Below are positions 18,901-25,869 of a DNA stretch of 64,000 nucleotides, piece by piece. Source of the DNA: Anaerohalosphaeraceae bacterium (lineage in GTDB: Bacteria; Planctomycetota; Phycisphaerae; Sedimentisphaerales; Anaerohalosphaeraceae); contig DAOSUR010000003.1 of NCBI GenBank assembly GCA_035378985.1, positions 1 to 64,000 on the forward strand, given 5' to 3'. Under the pieces are notes generated by a model, which saw only the letters and a list, made by a program, of their open reading frames with translations, was not told where the DNA came from and did not search any database. Each line of letters begins with the position of its first letter. Within the stretch, counting starts at the first letter, position 1. A program made the position numbers and the translations under genes.

Positions 18901-21864
18901 CAAATCTCCACCCATTCCGCCGTTGCCGCCGTGCCCTCCGCGGCCTTCAGTCTTCGCGTCACCGCCGTTTCCGCCGTTGCCGCCGCGTCCGGCTTCTCCA
19001 ACCTGGATATAGCAGTCGGAAACAACGACATCAATCAATTCAGGGGCACATCCATTTTCAAAATAAATCGCCCCGCCCCAGGCACAGCCGCCCTTGCCGG
19101 CGTCTCCGCCGTCCCCGCCGTCAAATCCATCGGCCTGATCTACACTGTCCGGCACCCCTCCTCCGTCGCTGCCGTTGCCGCCATTGCCGGCATTTCCGCC
19201 GACGGCGGAACATCCCTCAAACGTACAACCCTGAATCAGGGGAGCTGAGCCGCTGACAGCGTAAATCGCACCACCGTACGCATTGCCCCCGTCTCCGCCC
19301 GGAGCCCCCGGACGGCCGGGACCTGTATTGACATTTGGTGCGTTCATACCGTGTGTGCCGAATTGTCCATGTGCTCGGCAGTTCTGAAATACGCAATTTC
19401 GCAGAATGGGGCTGGCTCCTGCGTAATCTCCAAGGTAAATCGCTCCGCCTTTCGCATCCTGTCCCGGGCCTCCCACAGGATAAACGGAAACATTCACCGC
19501 AAGAGAAGAACCATAATATTCGGGATCATCTACGGCAACAGCATTCCGAATCGTCAGTCCGGCCAGAATGGTATTGCGGCCGACATTCCGGAAGATAAAG
19601 GCACGCCGCGGCTCGTTAAACCAAAAATCCCAAATGTCTTCGCAGTCAATTACCGTTTGGCTGACAACATCCGGATTATCCGGATTCAGACTGCGAATCG
19701 TAATCGCTTTGCCGTCCACCACAATATTGGTTTCCCGGTACAAGCCCGGATGGATCAACACCGTATCGCCGGAACGAGATGCATCGACGGCGCTCTGAAT
19801 CGTCGGATAGGCCGCTGACGGAACATGACGCGTAACCGGTTTCGTCGTATAACCTCCCGAAATCGGTTCAGAGGGATCCGTCTTGGGAAGTTCGCCGCCT
19901 TCGCCGACTGCCTGCCGAACATAAATCACAAACCGAAATTCCTTGCCGGCCACACCGCCCGGAACCAAAGGCGTGAAGTAATACGGCACGGTCAGCCAGC
20001 CGCTGTCATAATCATCCGGATTGCCTTCGGACGCCTCAACACAATCGAAGAAGTATTCCACTCCGTTTTCATCGTACGCCGTTACGGCCTCCATGCCAAG
20101 CCGCAGATTGCCCAAAGCACGCGGAGCCGCTTTCCAGCGCGCCGGATTGGGGGCCGGCGGCAGCGTATCAACTCCCGAAGCGGTCGTGGTCTGTTTTGAT
20201 TCAGACCATTCCGTTTCATTATGATTGTCGGATTTATCTCTTGTTTTAAAACGGAAGGTATACGTTGTTCCTTCCGCCAGCAGGGCACGTTCCTCTGCTG
20301 TATCGCCGAGAATATACAGCGGGTCATCCTGCCAGCCGCTGTTTAATGCCGAATTCTCTATGCACTCGAAATAATATTGAACTCCGGAGGCATCCGTTGC
20401 CGAAGCTGCTTTCATTACAATATGCTTAAGTCCCGTTGCTGCCGGCACAATATCCCACTGAGCCGGATTCGGTGTCGGGGCAATCAAGTCTTCAATCTCA
20501 ACGGACAGGGCGGCTTTATACAGATTCAAACGCCCCCCGGTGACACAAAGGTCCTTCAAATTGTCCAGTTTATCCACGGAGCCCAGAATAATTTGTTTGA
20601 CTTCCGCCGCTGTCATTGTAGGGGACAAAGACCACACCAAAGCACATGCTCCGGCCACATGCGGGCTGGCCATCGAAGTGCCCTGGTAAAATTCATAACC
20701 ATTTCCCGGCACCGTGCTCAAAATCCCTCTCGCATCATCCTCCGAGTACATTTCACCGCCCGGAGCCGCTAAATCGACGCTCGTTTTGCCGTAATTCGAA
20801 TAATAGGTGATTTGATCGAAAGGATTAGCGGCTAAAACGGAAATAATTGAAGCCAAATCAAAACTGGCAGGATAGGCCGGGAAATTGTCATTATTGTTTT
20901 GTTCATTTCCAGCCGCCGCTACAAAGAGCTGTCCGGCCTGCTGGCTGGCCAAAATCGCATCATACAGCGCCGGATCGTACCCATATCCTCCATAAGAATT
21001 GTTGGTAACTTTAGCCCCCATCCGAACGGAATAACGCAGTGCCTCAATAATCGCGGAATCCAAAAGCCCCGGTTCATCGCTGCCCTCTACGGCATAGGCC
21101 ACTTTCAAGGCCATAATCCGGACATTCCAGTTCACTCCTGCAACACCGAGATTGTTGTTGCCGACAGCGCCGATTGTTCCGGCCACATGGGTCCCGTGTC
21201 CGTATTCGTCCATCGGGTCAGAGTCCCCTTCGCCGAAATCGTAGCCGTAAATGTCGTCAACATACCCGTTGCCGTCATCATCCACACCCTGCGCCCCGTT
21301 CCGCTCGGCTGTATTGACCCACATATTTGCGGCAAGGTCTTCATGGGTGTAATCCACACCGGTGTCAATTACCGCTACAATCATTTGCTTACTGCCGGTT
21401 GTCAGATTCCACGCTTCCGGTGCATCAATATCTGCATCAACCGTGCCGCCTGTTTGCCCTGTATTGTTCAACCCCCACAGCTGAGCAAATCGTGAATCAT
21501 TCGGCGTTAATGATGGTGTTCGAATAAAGTCCGGACAGGCATACTGGACTCCTGGTGTCGCCTGAAACGCCACGCGCGCCGCTTGCACATCGGTACCCGC
21601 CGGCAGCTTTACCAAAGCCAACCCCGGGACAAGCTCGCTGTACATCCGAACAATCGTTCCCCCCCCTGCTTTCTGCACAACGGCTGAACGGATCGCTGCT
21701 GCAGAGGACGTGGTGCCTGTTTCATAAAAGCGAACTAAAAGATATCCATCCCGATAGAGGGGAAGAGTAGACGTGCTCAAAGGATTTTGGAAGAACCCTG
21801 CTGTGCCAAAAGAGGAGAAAAGAAAAAGAAAAAAAAGAATTGCCAAAGAAAGTTTACGTGCCAT
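9901..21864 (-). CDS. Giant secreted S8 subtilase / triple beta-helix / dockerin-like protein (3,987 aa)
   Basis: Start ATG 21864 is chosen over ATG 21897: it has GGAGG 5-6 nt upstream and opens a proper signal peptide (MARKLSLAILFFLFLFSSFG). Domains: S8 propeptide-like region; subtilase with catalytic Asp in VIDTGVDYTHED (about 167), His in GHGTHVAGT (about 223), Asn in AAGNEQNN (about 320) and Ser in GTSMASPHVAG (about 397). Two 'PNPAxW' Ig/Fn3-like modules follow. Then come three right-handed beta-helix regions starting near 680, 1900 and 2806, each opening with a VxPSxxxTIQxAVDxARSGDTV-like strand and carrying Gly/Asn-rich GGNGGNG loops. Two InlB-like WSGT repeats (about 1810-1895, 2725-2800) lie between the helix regions. 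A dockerin-like pair (ADLNFDRLVDMSDVASLAVCW, about 3585) is followed by more PNPxxW modules. No outer-membrane barrel is seen. Probably a secreted adhesin or protease; the role is inferred. Confidence 0.93.
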   Translation of the reverse strand: MARKLSLAILFFLFLFSSFGTAGFFQNPLSTSTLPLYRDGYLLVRFYETGTTSSAAAIRSAVVQKAGGGTIVRMYSELVPGLALVKLPAGTDVQAARVAFQATPGVQYACPDFIRTPSLTPNDSRFAQLWGLNNTGQTGGTVDADIDAPEAWNLTTGSKQMIVAVIDTGVDYTHEDLAANMWVNTAERNGAQGVDDDGNGYVDDIYGYDFGEGDSDPMDEYGHGTHVAGTIGAVGNNNLGVAGVNWNVRIMALKVAYAVEGSDEPGLLDSAIIEALRYSVRMGAKVTNNSYGGYGYDPALYDAILASQQAGQLFVAAAGNEQNNNDNFPAYPASFDLASIISVLAANPFDQITYYSNYGKTSVDLAAPGGEMYSEDDARGILSTVPGNGYEFYQGTSMASPHVAGACALVWSLSPTMTAAEVKQIILGSVDKLDNLKDLCVTGGRLNLYKAALSVEIEDLIAPTPNPAQWDIVPAATGLKHIVMKAASATDASGVQYYFECIENSALNSGWQDDPLYILGDTAEERALLAEGTTYTFRFKTRDKSDNHNETEWSESKQTTTASGVDTLPPAPNPARWKAAPRALGNLRLGMEAVTAYDENGVEYFFDCVEASEGNPDDYDSGWLTVPYYFTPLVPGGVAGKEFRFVIYVRQAVGEGGELPKTDPSEPISGGYTTKPVTRHVPSAAYPTIQSAVDASRSGDTVLIHPGLYRETNIVVDGKAITIRSLNPDNPDVVSQTVIDCEDIWDFWFNEPRRAFIFRNVGRNTILAGLTIRNAVAVDDPEYYGSSLAVNVSVYPVGGPGQDAKGGAIYLGDYAGASPILRNCVFQNCRAHGQFGTHGMNAPNVNTGPGRPGAPGGDGGNAYGGAIYAVSGSAPLIQGCTFEGCSAVGGNAGNGGNGSDGGGVPDSVDQADGFDGGDGGDAGKGGCAWGGAIYFENGCAPELIDVVVSDCYIQVGEAGRGGNGGNGGDAKTEGRGGHGGNGGMGGDLRAPNSAGGAVYFGENTQAVIDGCTFTGCRVVVELHGDYSGGDGGNGGNGQGNGNGGNGGHGGPAFYIPDKLYQLGVVRDQTGAMITDGVRANGGTGGDGGNGAGTGGRGTGGYGGFRFGMGGAPQNWGDLLDHTGIWPSNLYYMAYYWEDIANIDNSYTHTDDAGDYLTGFVIPWEWQSEIELPELPTPPAEPGVTTGEGQETTISAFYCAFYPFYGLVEETETFTVTLATMDPNHPEDPASWYWDLTTRVSGTSQTTFGEQWSSTDLTQPNAGACAGANFYGAGSVITMRNTTVSNNRGFANHGGGEVYDKGCQATFENCLFEGNSAYADVTNPTDYRYEGIGGAMFADQPQSMVFTNCVFRNNDAFSGGGLYCNLGPSSEGYTPDVNFVDCTFSGNAADYDLVKSYAGAVYVGNSFDAYEESYFNNFFARSDEPEDVTGEISNFITSEYINHGRINFWYIVRTEMWDNLKEVDHILAGEKEPVYKVSFEGSLFENNRSPNGGGLNADASLLTITGAEFIGNSGHIGAGGFIYGCDLTARNNYFYTNTGRLLSPRRSQDSGTFNALICASGFYVSDSDVLLAANRFVANESKGYAGALAMIGPPLGWDRPQEVINNLFIQNTALSGGGAFLADWSSDVSVVNCTFVDNTVTDSWYGVGGAMMTHDTFVDITNSIFWGNLAALGPQISVGDPYETYSVPFTTVFVDYSTVQGGQSQVYVAPGIEPWLWYGPNNIQSDPLLVDFGSAASPQNRTVFLSHLSAGQAQNSPCIDTGTGTAAALSALLEFAATTRTDFIPDVGTVDMGYHYNADLSSVQTYTLNARVYVADVKAMGKLKASWTVDGTVQEVGPAVVLPPITVAQGTIIYLEAIPDDPALYRVKKWSGTNNDNSTALTNTVTMGMNRTVTVEFEEAIPKFITVPSQVATLSGAIAIARSGDTIVLAPRPGTPYTIEFVDTNFDGIGEGLDLQGKSIVITSENPDDPLIVASTVVDCGGTRYQPSRGFVFRSGEGPSTIIQGLTIRNGFMVGALGASGAIPGEPTPPGQNPEAPPRANSGMDAFGNGYGGAILCENGSSPTIRKCVFENCTVTGGYGGDGNDGRPAVENAQAPANDGQSGGHGGDGYGMGCGGAIACVGGSSPTIEGCIFRNNKALGGCGGNGGNGSNGVTNGKGSWGGDGGDANGNGVGGAIFADTGCQPVIQNCTFENNFAQHGIAGIGGSAGTGQTYSDPYDQFYPGTDGVVNVYPSQPLDGGAIRLGDNAQATIVGCTFIGNYAFENTSQTWMDNLVPIEQHLYTDGGAVAVGKSSTLRLRDCLFKENMGGAVWCDELTAVEVDNCEFSDNGTYDKVPGIDFYTEYELTFLYSVDESLLSDLMESLGEAGAITLSKGSPSAVITNSRFFGNYTLGSGGAIRSDSHLTLTDCTFGGNKASRGGAVDVYYNLSAGETAKTLTLQMTGCSFADNDAFLLGGAVFGRKVNLTAEDGTWIRNEARSGAGIYLTEGEMNVGNSTFTLNTATGIKRYYQTVSGEGQGGAVACINTKADIWNCRFVENRAEGQTGQGGAINFTNGDVILTHRLSNCLFADNWAQQAGGAVAAKVGSSPTIEFCTFSGNLISVSGTGGGAVYIGPNGAAVLSHSVFVGSNGIAVAEDAPIDSQIQRCLFYGNLGSDYSGALPAGTLTADPRFETGPLGGCYLNQTSSPAVNAGLMTASSIGLDQFTTDPAGTAADTGMADLGYHYPFASSLPTYTLTVSVQDGRGAVSVEPALSAYYKGQIVELTAQIQNGYVITGWSGTINDGSTEAVNRAVIDGNKVVQVKVRAQQTLHVGGSAAYNSLSQAMNDARDGDIIIVNPGIYQTTSTTNLDYETIASFAGKRLTIRSSNPDDPETVENTIFDHHGLYIVGLKEGSLIEGVTFRQSSVMFERSAATVRNCRFVSCNWNGGTGRTPDGCAQDGVNGGMAESGAVDLMESSVRFIGCLFEGNSVTGGNGTNGNAGCDAHPDGGDGGWPGWAYGGAVACQFSSEATFENCTFRNNFVLGGNGGNGGAGKTPPNPGYGGLGGGWNYSDQVEIGWLIYRGWDGWTNGHKYDFPTLYFEMYDWETFAKWFELDTNKYKSWKDFYVYYQYDPYDAYLSYWRYGGYGGAVFCAYGSSAKFVGCVFEGNSSNGGVSGVGGSNSLNDIPEPDRALDIPNAGGAVYAMYDCTLEFENCVLANNRADTNVQQYPHTIHVAFGGAVAYQYDCVAKFVNCTMIGNEASDGGAIYANASDTLIQDCNVADNTAYLGGGFFQIYNEAALTNSQFRRNLARSTSFEAPVENAFLGQGGGVYVGSTALNVRDTIFVQNAADFSGGGLFMTGLSAKGSLIKNALFAQNSSGRDGGGASVYWGANPVIRNCTFADNQATGRPNYPTGTGGGLYIGYGSTVDVIDSIFWLNYALQGAQATVGSGFDTEPYPSVMNLSFSDVLNINTSGNAVYVRPGSTLNKVAGVFSSNPMFEGPEDPTREVLPEEYYYLNPSSPCIDAGSDLARNLDLDGYTTQLSGVLDRGEVDLGYHYFVIRRAECAKVDNSLVLSGQIDLSDLAVLGSKWLNQPCGSPGWCGGADLNFDRLVDMSDVASLAVCWLAEDTQSPTPSPMQWAELPAPLPLTIDGVTLNPDYRIDKVAMKAIQAHDAWWPDSYLEYAVECVSHPAVTTPLVWTTDPSKVLSGLYPGEPYEFVVYARDPSGNVTLPSTAASVTPGSNYNLLAPNPADFEIPPAGSGPTTITMTAVQATGVPAVPAPLVGKGTFHVEYCFVKTDAAGNPLNLPAGTNPIVQQNYDSSQPSGKVYTTTPWRFTDTGLTLGQTYYYRVFTQLVFRETATGTVRVVAYTEPSPVYAAGPIEVDLTPPTPNPAQWAVWPSHLQYDTWYHYMRAAEAQDPSGVEYKFVCVSFPSLSSGWQNVDNVAGIVDPDFTPRLPNEYWVPVYVSTAYYEYYILVRDRSPNQNQTQPSATCSAGTNTVTCPNRPIQ

Positions 21865-22309
21865 GGCACCCTCCGTAAAGGACCCTTTATTTCCCATTTT
21901 GACGGCTTCCTCATTTCATTGTTTGCGTATCTTTATTACTCACCTTAGGGAACCTCATGTACCCTGAGCTCTAACGACACCTTTACCGTATCGGAAAACG
22001 TAAAAGGCGAGTTTATCTCACCTTACCAAAATGCCTATTTTTAGTCAAGGAACTTTGAAAATACACAAACTGAACAATCTGGAAAAGAATGGTATTATAG
22101 GACGCCAAAAACCCCCAGTAGAAATAAGACCTAAAAACTCTTATAATAGCAAAAACATCCTATAAAAACTCGCATATAAACACATATAAACACAAAGAAA
22201 ATGATTCTTTACTATAATAATTTTTCTTTCCTTTTTCCAGTTTTTTTTGATAAATTTCCATCGGCGTAAAACCTTTAACAAATAATAGAGTTATTATGTC
22301 TTGATATAT
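21865..22309. other. AT-rich divergent intergenic region
   Basis: About 445 bases between the giant minus-strand gene and aroA on the plus strand. I see no gene. It must hold both promoters. The octamer CTCACCTT occurs twice (near 21938 and 22017) and the part nearer aroA is strongly AT-rich. No convincing -35/-10 pair with consensus spacing and no recognised riboswitch was found. Confidence 0.5.
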
Positions 22310-23593
22310 ATGAAACTTCACGTATATCCATCAGAGCTGTCAGGGATGGTTTCTATCCCTGGTTCCAAATCTCATACCATTCGTGCAGTCGCCATTGCTT
22401 CTTTGGCCTCCGGAAAAAGCCGGATTCGTTTTCCTCTTGTGTCCGGGGACACCTTAAGTGCTGTTTCTTGTTATCGAATTCTCGGCGCTCAAATAGACAC
22501 TTCCAATGAGAAGGAATGGATAATCAAAGGGACTGCAGGAAAAATCCTTAACGAGCATTGCAGCATCGATGTCGGCAATTCGGGGACTACCCTTCGCCTG
22601 GCTATGGGGTCTGCCTCGCTGGCTTCCCCCAAAGCTGCTATTGCGATGACCGGCGACGAACAAATTCAAACAAGGCCCATCGGCGGTCTGCTCCAATCTT
22701 TGAAAGACCTCGGTGCCGACGGAAAATGTATCAAAAATAACGGATGTGCCCCTGTTGAAATCCGGGGTACGCTCAAAGGCGGGCAGACTTCGATTGAATG
22801 CTTTACCAGCCAGTTTTTATCTTCACTGCTCTTGGCCTGTCCTTTAGCCGAAAAAGACTCCCAAATCAACGTCCTACTGCTGAATGAACCGGATTATGCC
22901 AGGATGACCCTCGATTGGCTGGACCGCCAGGGCATCCGCTATGAAAACAACGGGATGAAACAGTTTTTTATTCCCGGCAGACAAAAATACACATCCTTTG
23001 ATGCTCCGATTCCTGCAGATTTTTCCAGTGCAACCTTTTTTCTGTGTGCCGGTGCTCTCTTCGGCCGGGACATTACCCTGACCGGTCTGGATTTTACAGA
23101 CAGTCAGCCCGATAAGGCCGTCGTGGATTACCTCAAACAAATGGGGGCTCACATTGAATATTCTTCCGAAGGGGTAACAATTTCAAAATCTCCCCTGAAA
23201 GGGATTGATATTGATATGAACCGCACACCGGATGCCCTGCCGGCAATGGCCGTCACTGCTGCATTCGCTGAGGGAACAACTCGTTTTCTGAATGTCCCTC
23301 AGGCCCGCAAGAAGGAAACAGACCGAATCGCCTGCATGGCCGCTGAACTGAAAAAACTCGGTGCCGATGTTGAAGAACTGCCGGATGGTCTCATCGTCCA
23401 TGGAGGCAAACCTCTCCATTCCGCTCATCTGAACGGACGCGCGGACCACCGCATTGTAATGGCTCTCAGCTTAGCGGGAATGGTGCTGGACGGCTGTACA
23501 GTTATCGATACGGCTGAAGCAATGAATGTTACCTTCCCCACCTATGTTTCTCTTATGCAATCCCTCGGTGCACGGATGAATATTTTTCCCTAA
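22310..23593 (+). CDS. aroA: 3-phosphoshikimate 1-carboxyvinyltransferase (EPSP synthase)
   Basis: Sixth step of the shikimate pathway: shikimate-3-phosphate plus PEP gives EPSP. Motifs in order: PGSKSHTIRAVAIASLA (substrate-binding Lys-Ser), GNSGTTLRLAMG, TGDEQIQTRPIGGLLQSL, the TSQFLSSLLLA loop, DFSSATFFLCA, and KKETDRIACMAAEL with the conserved Arg, then DHRIVMALSLAG. The length of 427 aa is normal. The frame opens at TTG 22301, but ATG 22310 gives the standard short N-terminus MKLHVYPSELSG; the SD is weak. The shikimate dehydrogenase/dehydroquinase fusion lies 27 kb away in the same window. Confidence 0.95.
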   Translation: MKLHVYPSELSGMVSIPGSKSHTIRAVAIASLASGKSRIRFPLVSGDTLSAVSCYRILGAQIDTSNEKEWIIKGTAGKILNEHCSIDVGNSGTTLRLAMGSASLASPKAAIAMTGDEQIQTRPIGGLLQSLKDLGADGKCIKNNGCAPVEIRGTLKGGQTSIECFTSQFLSSLLLACPLAEKDSQINVLLLNEPDYARMTLDWLDRQGIRYENNGMKQFFIPGRQKYTSFDAPIPADFSSATFFLCAGALFGRDITLTGLDFTDSQPDKAVVDYLKQMGAHIEYSSEGVTISKSPLKGIDIDMNRTPDALPAMAVTAAFAEGTTRFLNVPQARKKETDRIACMAAELKKLGADVEELPDGLIVHGGKPLHSAHLNGRADHRIVMALSLAGMVLDGCTVIDTAEAMNVTFPTYVSLMQSLGARMNIFP

Positions 23594-23676
23594 ATCAGTT
23601 TCGGTATTTCATTGATCTTTACCGAAAAATCCGTATAATCTTCCGCCCGGCAAAATCTTTCTTCAGAAAGGGAAAA

Positions 23677-25578
23677 ATGAATACCATAGACTACAGAAAA
23701 CACTGGTCCAGAACCAATCTGCCCGAACACATTAAGCAGATTCTCGGCAGCTGCCGCTCACTTACTTTTCCCCTTAACCGGGATGATATCATCAATTTGG
23801 CCATGGGCGGGCTGAAAAGAGGCACCTTTGAGGTCGCCTATGAAGTCCCGGGAAAAAGGATGGTTTTAGAAGCAACCGTTACCCGCTGCAAGAATGGTTT
23901 AGCCGTAAACTATCCGGAACCGTACATGCGGCGTCGCGACCCGGATTGTATGTTTGTTGCCGACGAGCGGGAAACAGACAAGGCCAGGTTTCAGGAGCAC
24001 TTCAAACAGCCTTTTGAACCTCTCCGCCAAGAAACATTTCAATGGCTGCAAAAGCAGGACTTGGCCGTTATTTTCTTTACCATCGGATCGTTCGATGTCC
24101 AAAGCGGGCAGGGAGCGATGCTGATTGCTCCCCAAAATGCAGGATTCTTTGTCGGCGGACTGGCTGATCTGCAGGGAATGATCACTCCGGACCGTATTCC
24201 CGAAAACTTTCGCATCCGCAGTGTTATCTACCTGGCCCCGCCGTTTCGACATACCTATTTCAACGGCAAACAGGTTGTTGTGCATAACCGGCTTCCCGGG
24301 CTTCATGAAATTTTCTCCTTCAACCTCTATCCCGGTCCCAGTGCCAAAAAAGGCATTTACGGTGTGCTTCTTTCCATCGGCGAAGAAGAAGACTGGCCCA
24401 CGCTTCACGGCTCTACGGTTCAGGTGGTTACACCGTATGACAATATAACCACGATTATGCATGAAGGAGCCAGCGGAGGCGGGAAAAGCGAAATGCTCGA
24501 ATATGTCCATCGTCAGGAAGACGGCCGCTTGCTGCTGGGTACGAATGTCATAACCGGGGAACAGCGATTTCTGACTCTCAACCAGGCCTGCCGTCTCAAC
24601 CCCGTAACCGACGATATGGCGATGTGCCTGCCCAATATTCAGAATGCAGGCGGTTATCTGCTGGCCAAGGATGCGGAGCAGGCCTGGTTTGTTCGGCTCA
24701 ATCATATCCGCCGATATGGAATAGACCCTCATCTGGAAAGTATTACGATTCACCCGGGTGAACCCCTGATTTTCCTGAATCTTCAGGGAATCCCCGATGC
24801 GACGTGTCTGATTTGGGAGCATACAGAAGACAGTCCGGGCCATCCCTGTCCGAATCCGCGTGTTATTCTTCCTCGGCGGCTTGTCCCCGGTGCCGTAGAG
24901 GGTCCGGTTGAAGTGATGATTCGCAGTTTTGGGCTTCGCACACCGCCCTGCACGAAAGAACATCCAACCTACGGCATTGCCGGTTATCTTCATATTCTTC
25001 CGGCGGCTTTGGCCTGGCTGTGGCGGTTAGTCGCCCCTCGCGGATATTCCAATCCGAGCATCACAGATACGGAAGGAATGACCAGCGAAGGCGTCGGTTC
25101 CTATTGGCCTTTTGCCGCGGGACGGCTGGTGGACCACGCCAATTTACTTCTTCGTCAAATTCGTGCTACGCCGAAAGTTCGCTATGCCTTAATGCCCAAC
25201 CAGCATGTCGGAGCATGGGAAGTCAGCTTTATGCCTCAATGGATTGGACGTGAATACCTCGGTCGAAGAGGTCTGGCCCGTTTCCAGCCCCATCAGCTTA
25301 CCCCGGCGCGCTGTCCCCTTCTTGGTTATGCATTCAACTCAATGCAGGTTGAAGGAACTCCCATTCCTCTGATTTTCCTGCAGACACATACCCAGCCTGA
25401 AGTCGGACTGGAAGGATACGACGGCGGCGCCGAAATTCTGCGCAACTTTTTTGTTCAGGAACTTCAGAAATTCCGTCATCCCGACTTAGACCCGCTCGGA
25501 AAAGACATCATTGAATGCTGCCTGGACGGCGGAACTGTTCAGGACTATGATGCTCTGCTTTACGATGTTTTCTTCTGA
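23677..25578 (+). CDS. DUF4914-type protein with a PEPCK-like P-loop
   Basis: A 633-aa soluble protein. The clearest motif is HEGASGGGKSEMLEYV, with a P-loop at residues about 264-271 shaped like the GxSGxGKT loop of ATP-dependent PEP carboxykinase. Around it are long beta-rich segments (GAMLIAPQNAGFFVGGLADLQ, FFTIGSFDVQSGQG) and near the end EVSFMPQWIGREYLGRRG. I match it to the DUF4914 family from length and motifs; the function is not established, but a nucleotide-dependent kinase or carboxykinase-like activity is plausible. SD AAGGG precedes ATG 23677. It follows aroA after 83 nt and ends at a terminator. Confidence 0.8.
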   Translation: MNTIDYRKHWSRTNLPEHIKQILGSCRSLTFPLNRDDIINLAMGGLKRGTFEVAYEVPGKRMVLEATVTRCKNGLAVNYPEPYMRRRDPDCMFVADERETDKARFQEHFKQPFEPLRQETFQWLQKQDLAVIFFTIGSFDVQSGQGAMLIAPQNAGFFVGGLADLQGMITPDRIPENFRIRSVIYLAPPFRHTYFNGKQVVVHNRLPGLHEIFSFNLYPGPSAKKGIYGVLLSIGEEEDWPTLHGSTVQVVTPYDNITTIMHEGASGGGKSEMLEYVHRQEDGRLLLGTNVITGEQRFLTLNQACRLNPVTDDMAMCLPNIQNAGGYLLAKDAEQAWFVRLNHIRRYGIDPHLESITIHPGEPLIFLNLQGIPDATCLIWEHTEDSPGHPCPNPRVILPRRLVPGAVEGPVEVMIRSFGLRTPPCTKEHPTYGIAGYLHILPAALAWLWRLVAPRGYSNPSITDTEGMTSEGVGSYWPFAAGRLVDHANLLLRQIRATPKVRYALMPNQHVGAWEVSFMPQWIGREYLGRRGLARFQPHQLTPARCPLLGYAFNSMQVEGTPIPLIFLQTHTQPEVGLEGYDGGAEILRNFFVQELQKFRHPDLDPLGKDIIECCLDGGTVQDYDALLYDVFF

Positions 25579-25601
25579 TGAAATCCGAAAGGACGAAAAA
25601 G

Positions 25602-25632
25602 AAAAAAGGCCTGTACGGGACAGACCTTTTTT
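25602..25632. terminator. Bidirectional terminator between the DUF4914 gene and the 6S RNA candidate
   Basis: A-run, GGCCTGT, 5-nt loop, ACAGACC (one C/A mismatch), then T6. It has a U-tract in both directions: on the plus strand it ends the DUF4914 gene, and on the minus strand it sits immediately after the 3' end of the 6S-like RNA. Confidence 0.75.
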
Positions 25633-25833
25633 GATGTAGGTACCTCCGCAGATGCCGTGCGGAATCGATTGAAAGCAACCCTGTATGTTTAGGTGGGCGA
25701 CCGTTGCGGGAGTCCGGAACGTCCTGTCAGGCAGGCATGTCCGATCCTAACCGACCTGGTCTCCCCGATAGGGTGCATCGGTTCTTTCAAATTAGCGTTT
25801 CCGTCACGCACACCGCAGGGGCCAACCTGCATC
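25633..25833 (-). ncRNA. ssrS: 6S RNA candidate (RNA polymerase regulator)
   Basis: No protein is encoded, yet the segment is highly structured. The ends pair exactly: GATGCAGGT at the 5' end with ACCTACATC at the 3' end (9 bp, one G.U). Just inside, CCTGCGGTGTGCGTGA and GCACGGCATCTGCGGAGG form the next arms. The 3' arm is nearly identical in kind to the E. coli 6S 3' end (GCGGCGGCATCTCGGAG), and the 5' arm resembles the CTGCGGTGTTCG of alphaproteobacterial 6S RNA. The length of about 200 nt, long-hairpin shape, dedicated sigma-70 promoter and downstream terminator all fit 6S RNA, which sequesters the housekeeping holoenzyme. Identification is by eye; the central bubble was not modelled. The plus strand over the same region does not resemble SRP RNA, tmRNA or RNase P. 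Confidence 0.72.
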
Positions 25834-25837
25834 TTCA

Positions 25838-25866
25838 ACTATAGCAAAGTATCGGTCAAAAAGCAA
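25838..25866 (-). promoter_or_regulatory. Strong sigma-70 promoter of the 6S RNA candidate
   Basis: On the minus strand TTGCTT (25866-25861), a 17-bp spacer and TATAGT (25843-25838) end 4 nt before the first paired base of the RNA. This places +1 at about 25833-25831 and independently supports the RNA's orientation. Confidence 0.78.
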
Positions 25867-25869
25867 GAA

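Noticed and set aside
9901..21864. Many plus-strand frames (up to about 365 codons) opposite the giant gene
   Set aside because: They mirror the repetitive Gly/Asn codons of the minus-strand gene, giving Ala/Val/Arg-rich nonsense with no signal, RBS or domain.
21865..21897. Start of the giant protein at ATG 21897
   Set aside because: It would put 11 polar residues before the signal peptide; ATG 21864 has a good SD and opens directly into the signal sequence.
25633..25833. SRP RNA, tmRNA, RNase P RNA or cobalamin riboswitch in the 25.6-25.8 kb structured region
   Set aside because: The SRP GNAR-tetraloop signature, tmRNA ends, RNase P conserved core and B12 box are all absent; the promoter and terminator place the transcript on the minus strand, where 6S features fit better.
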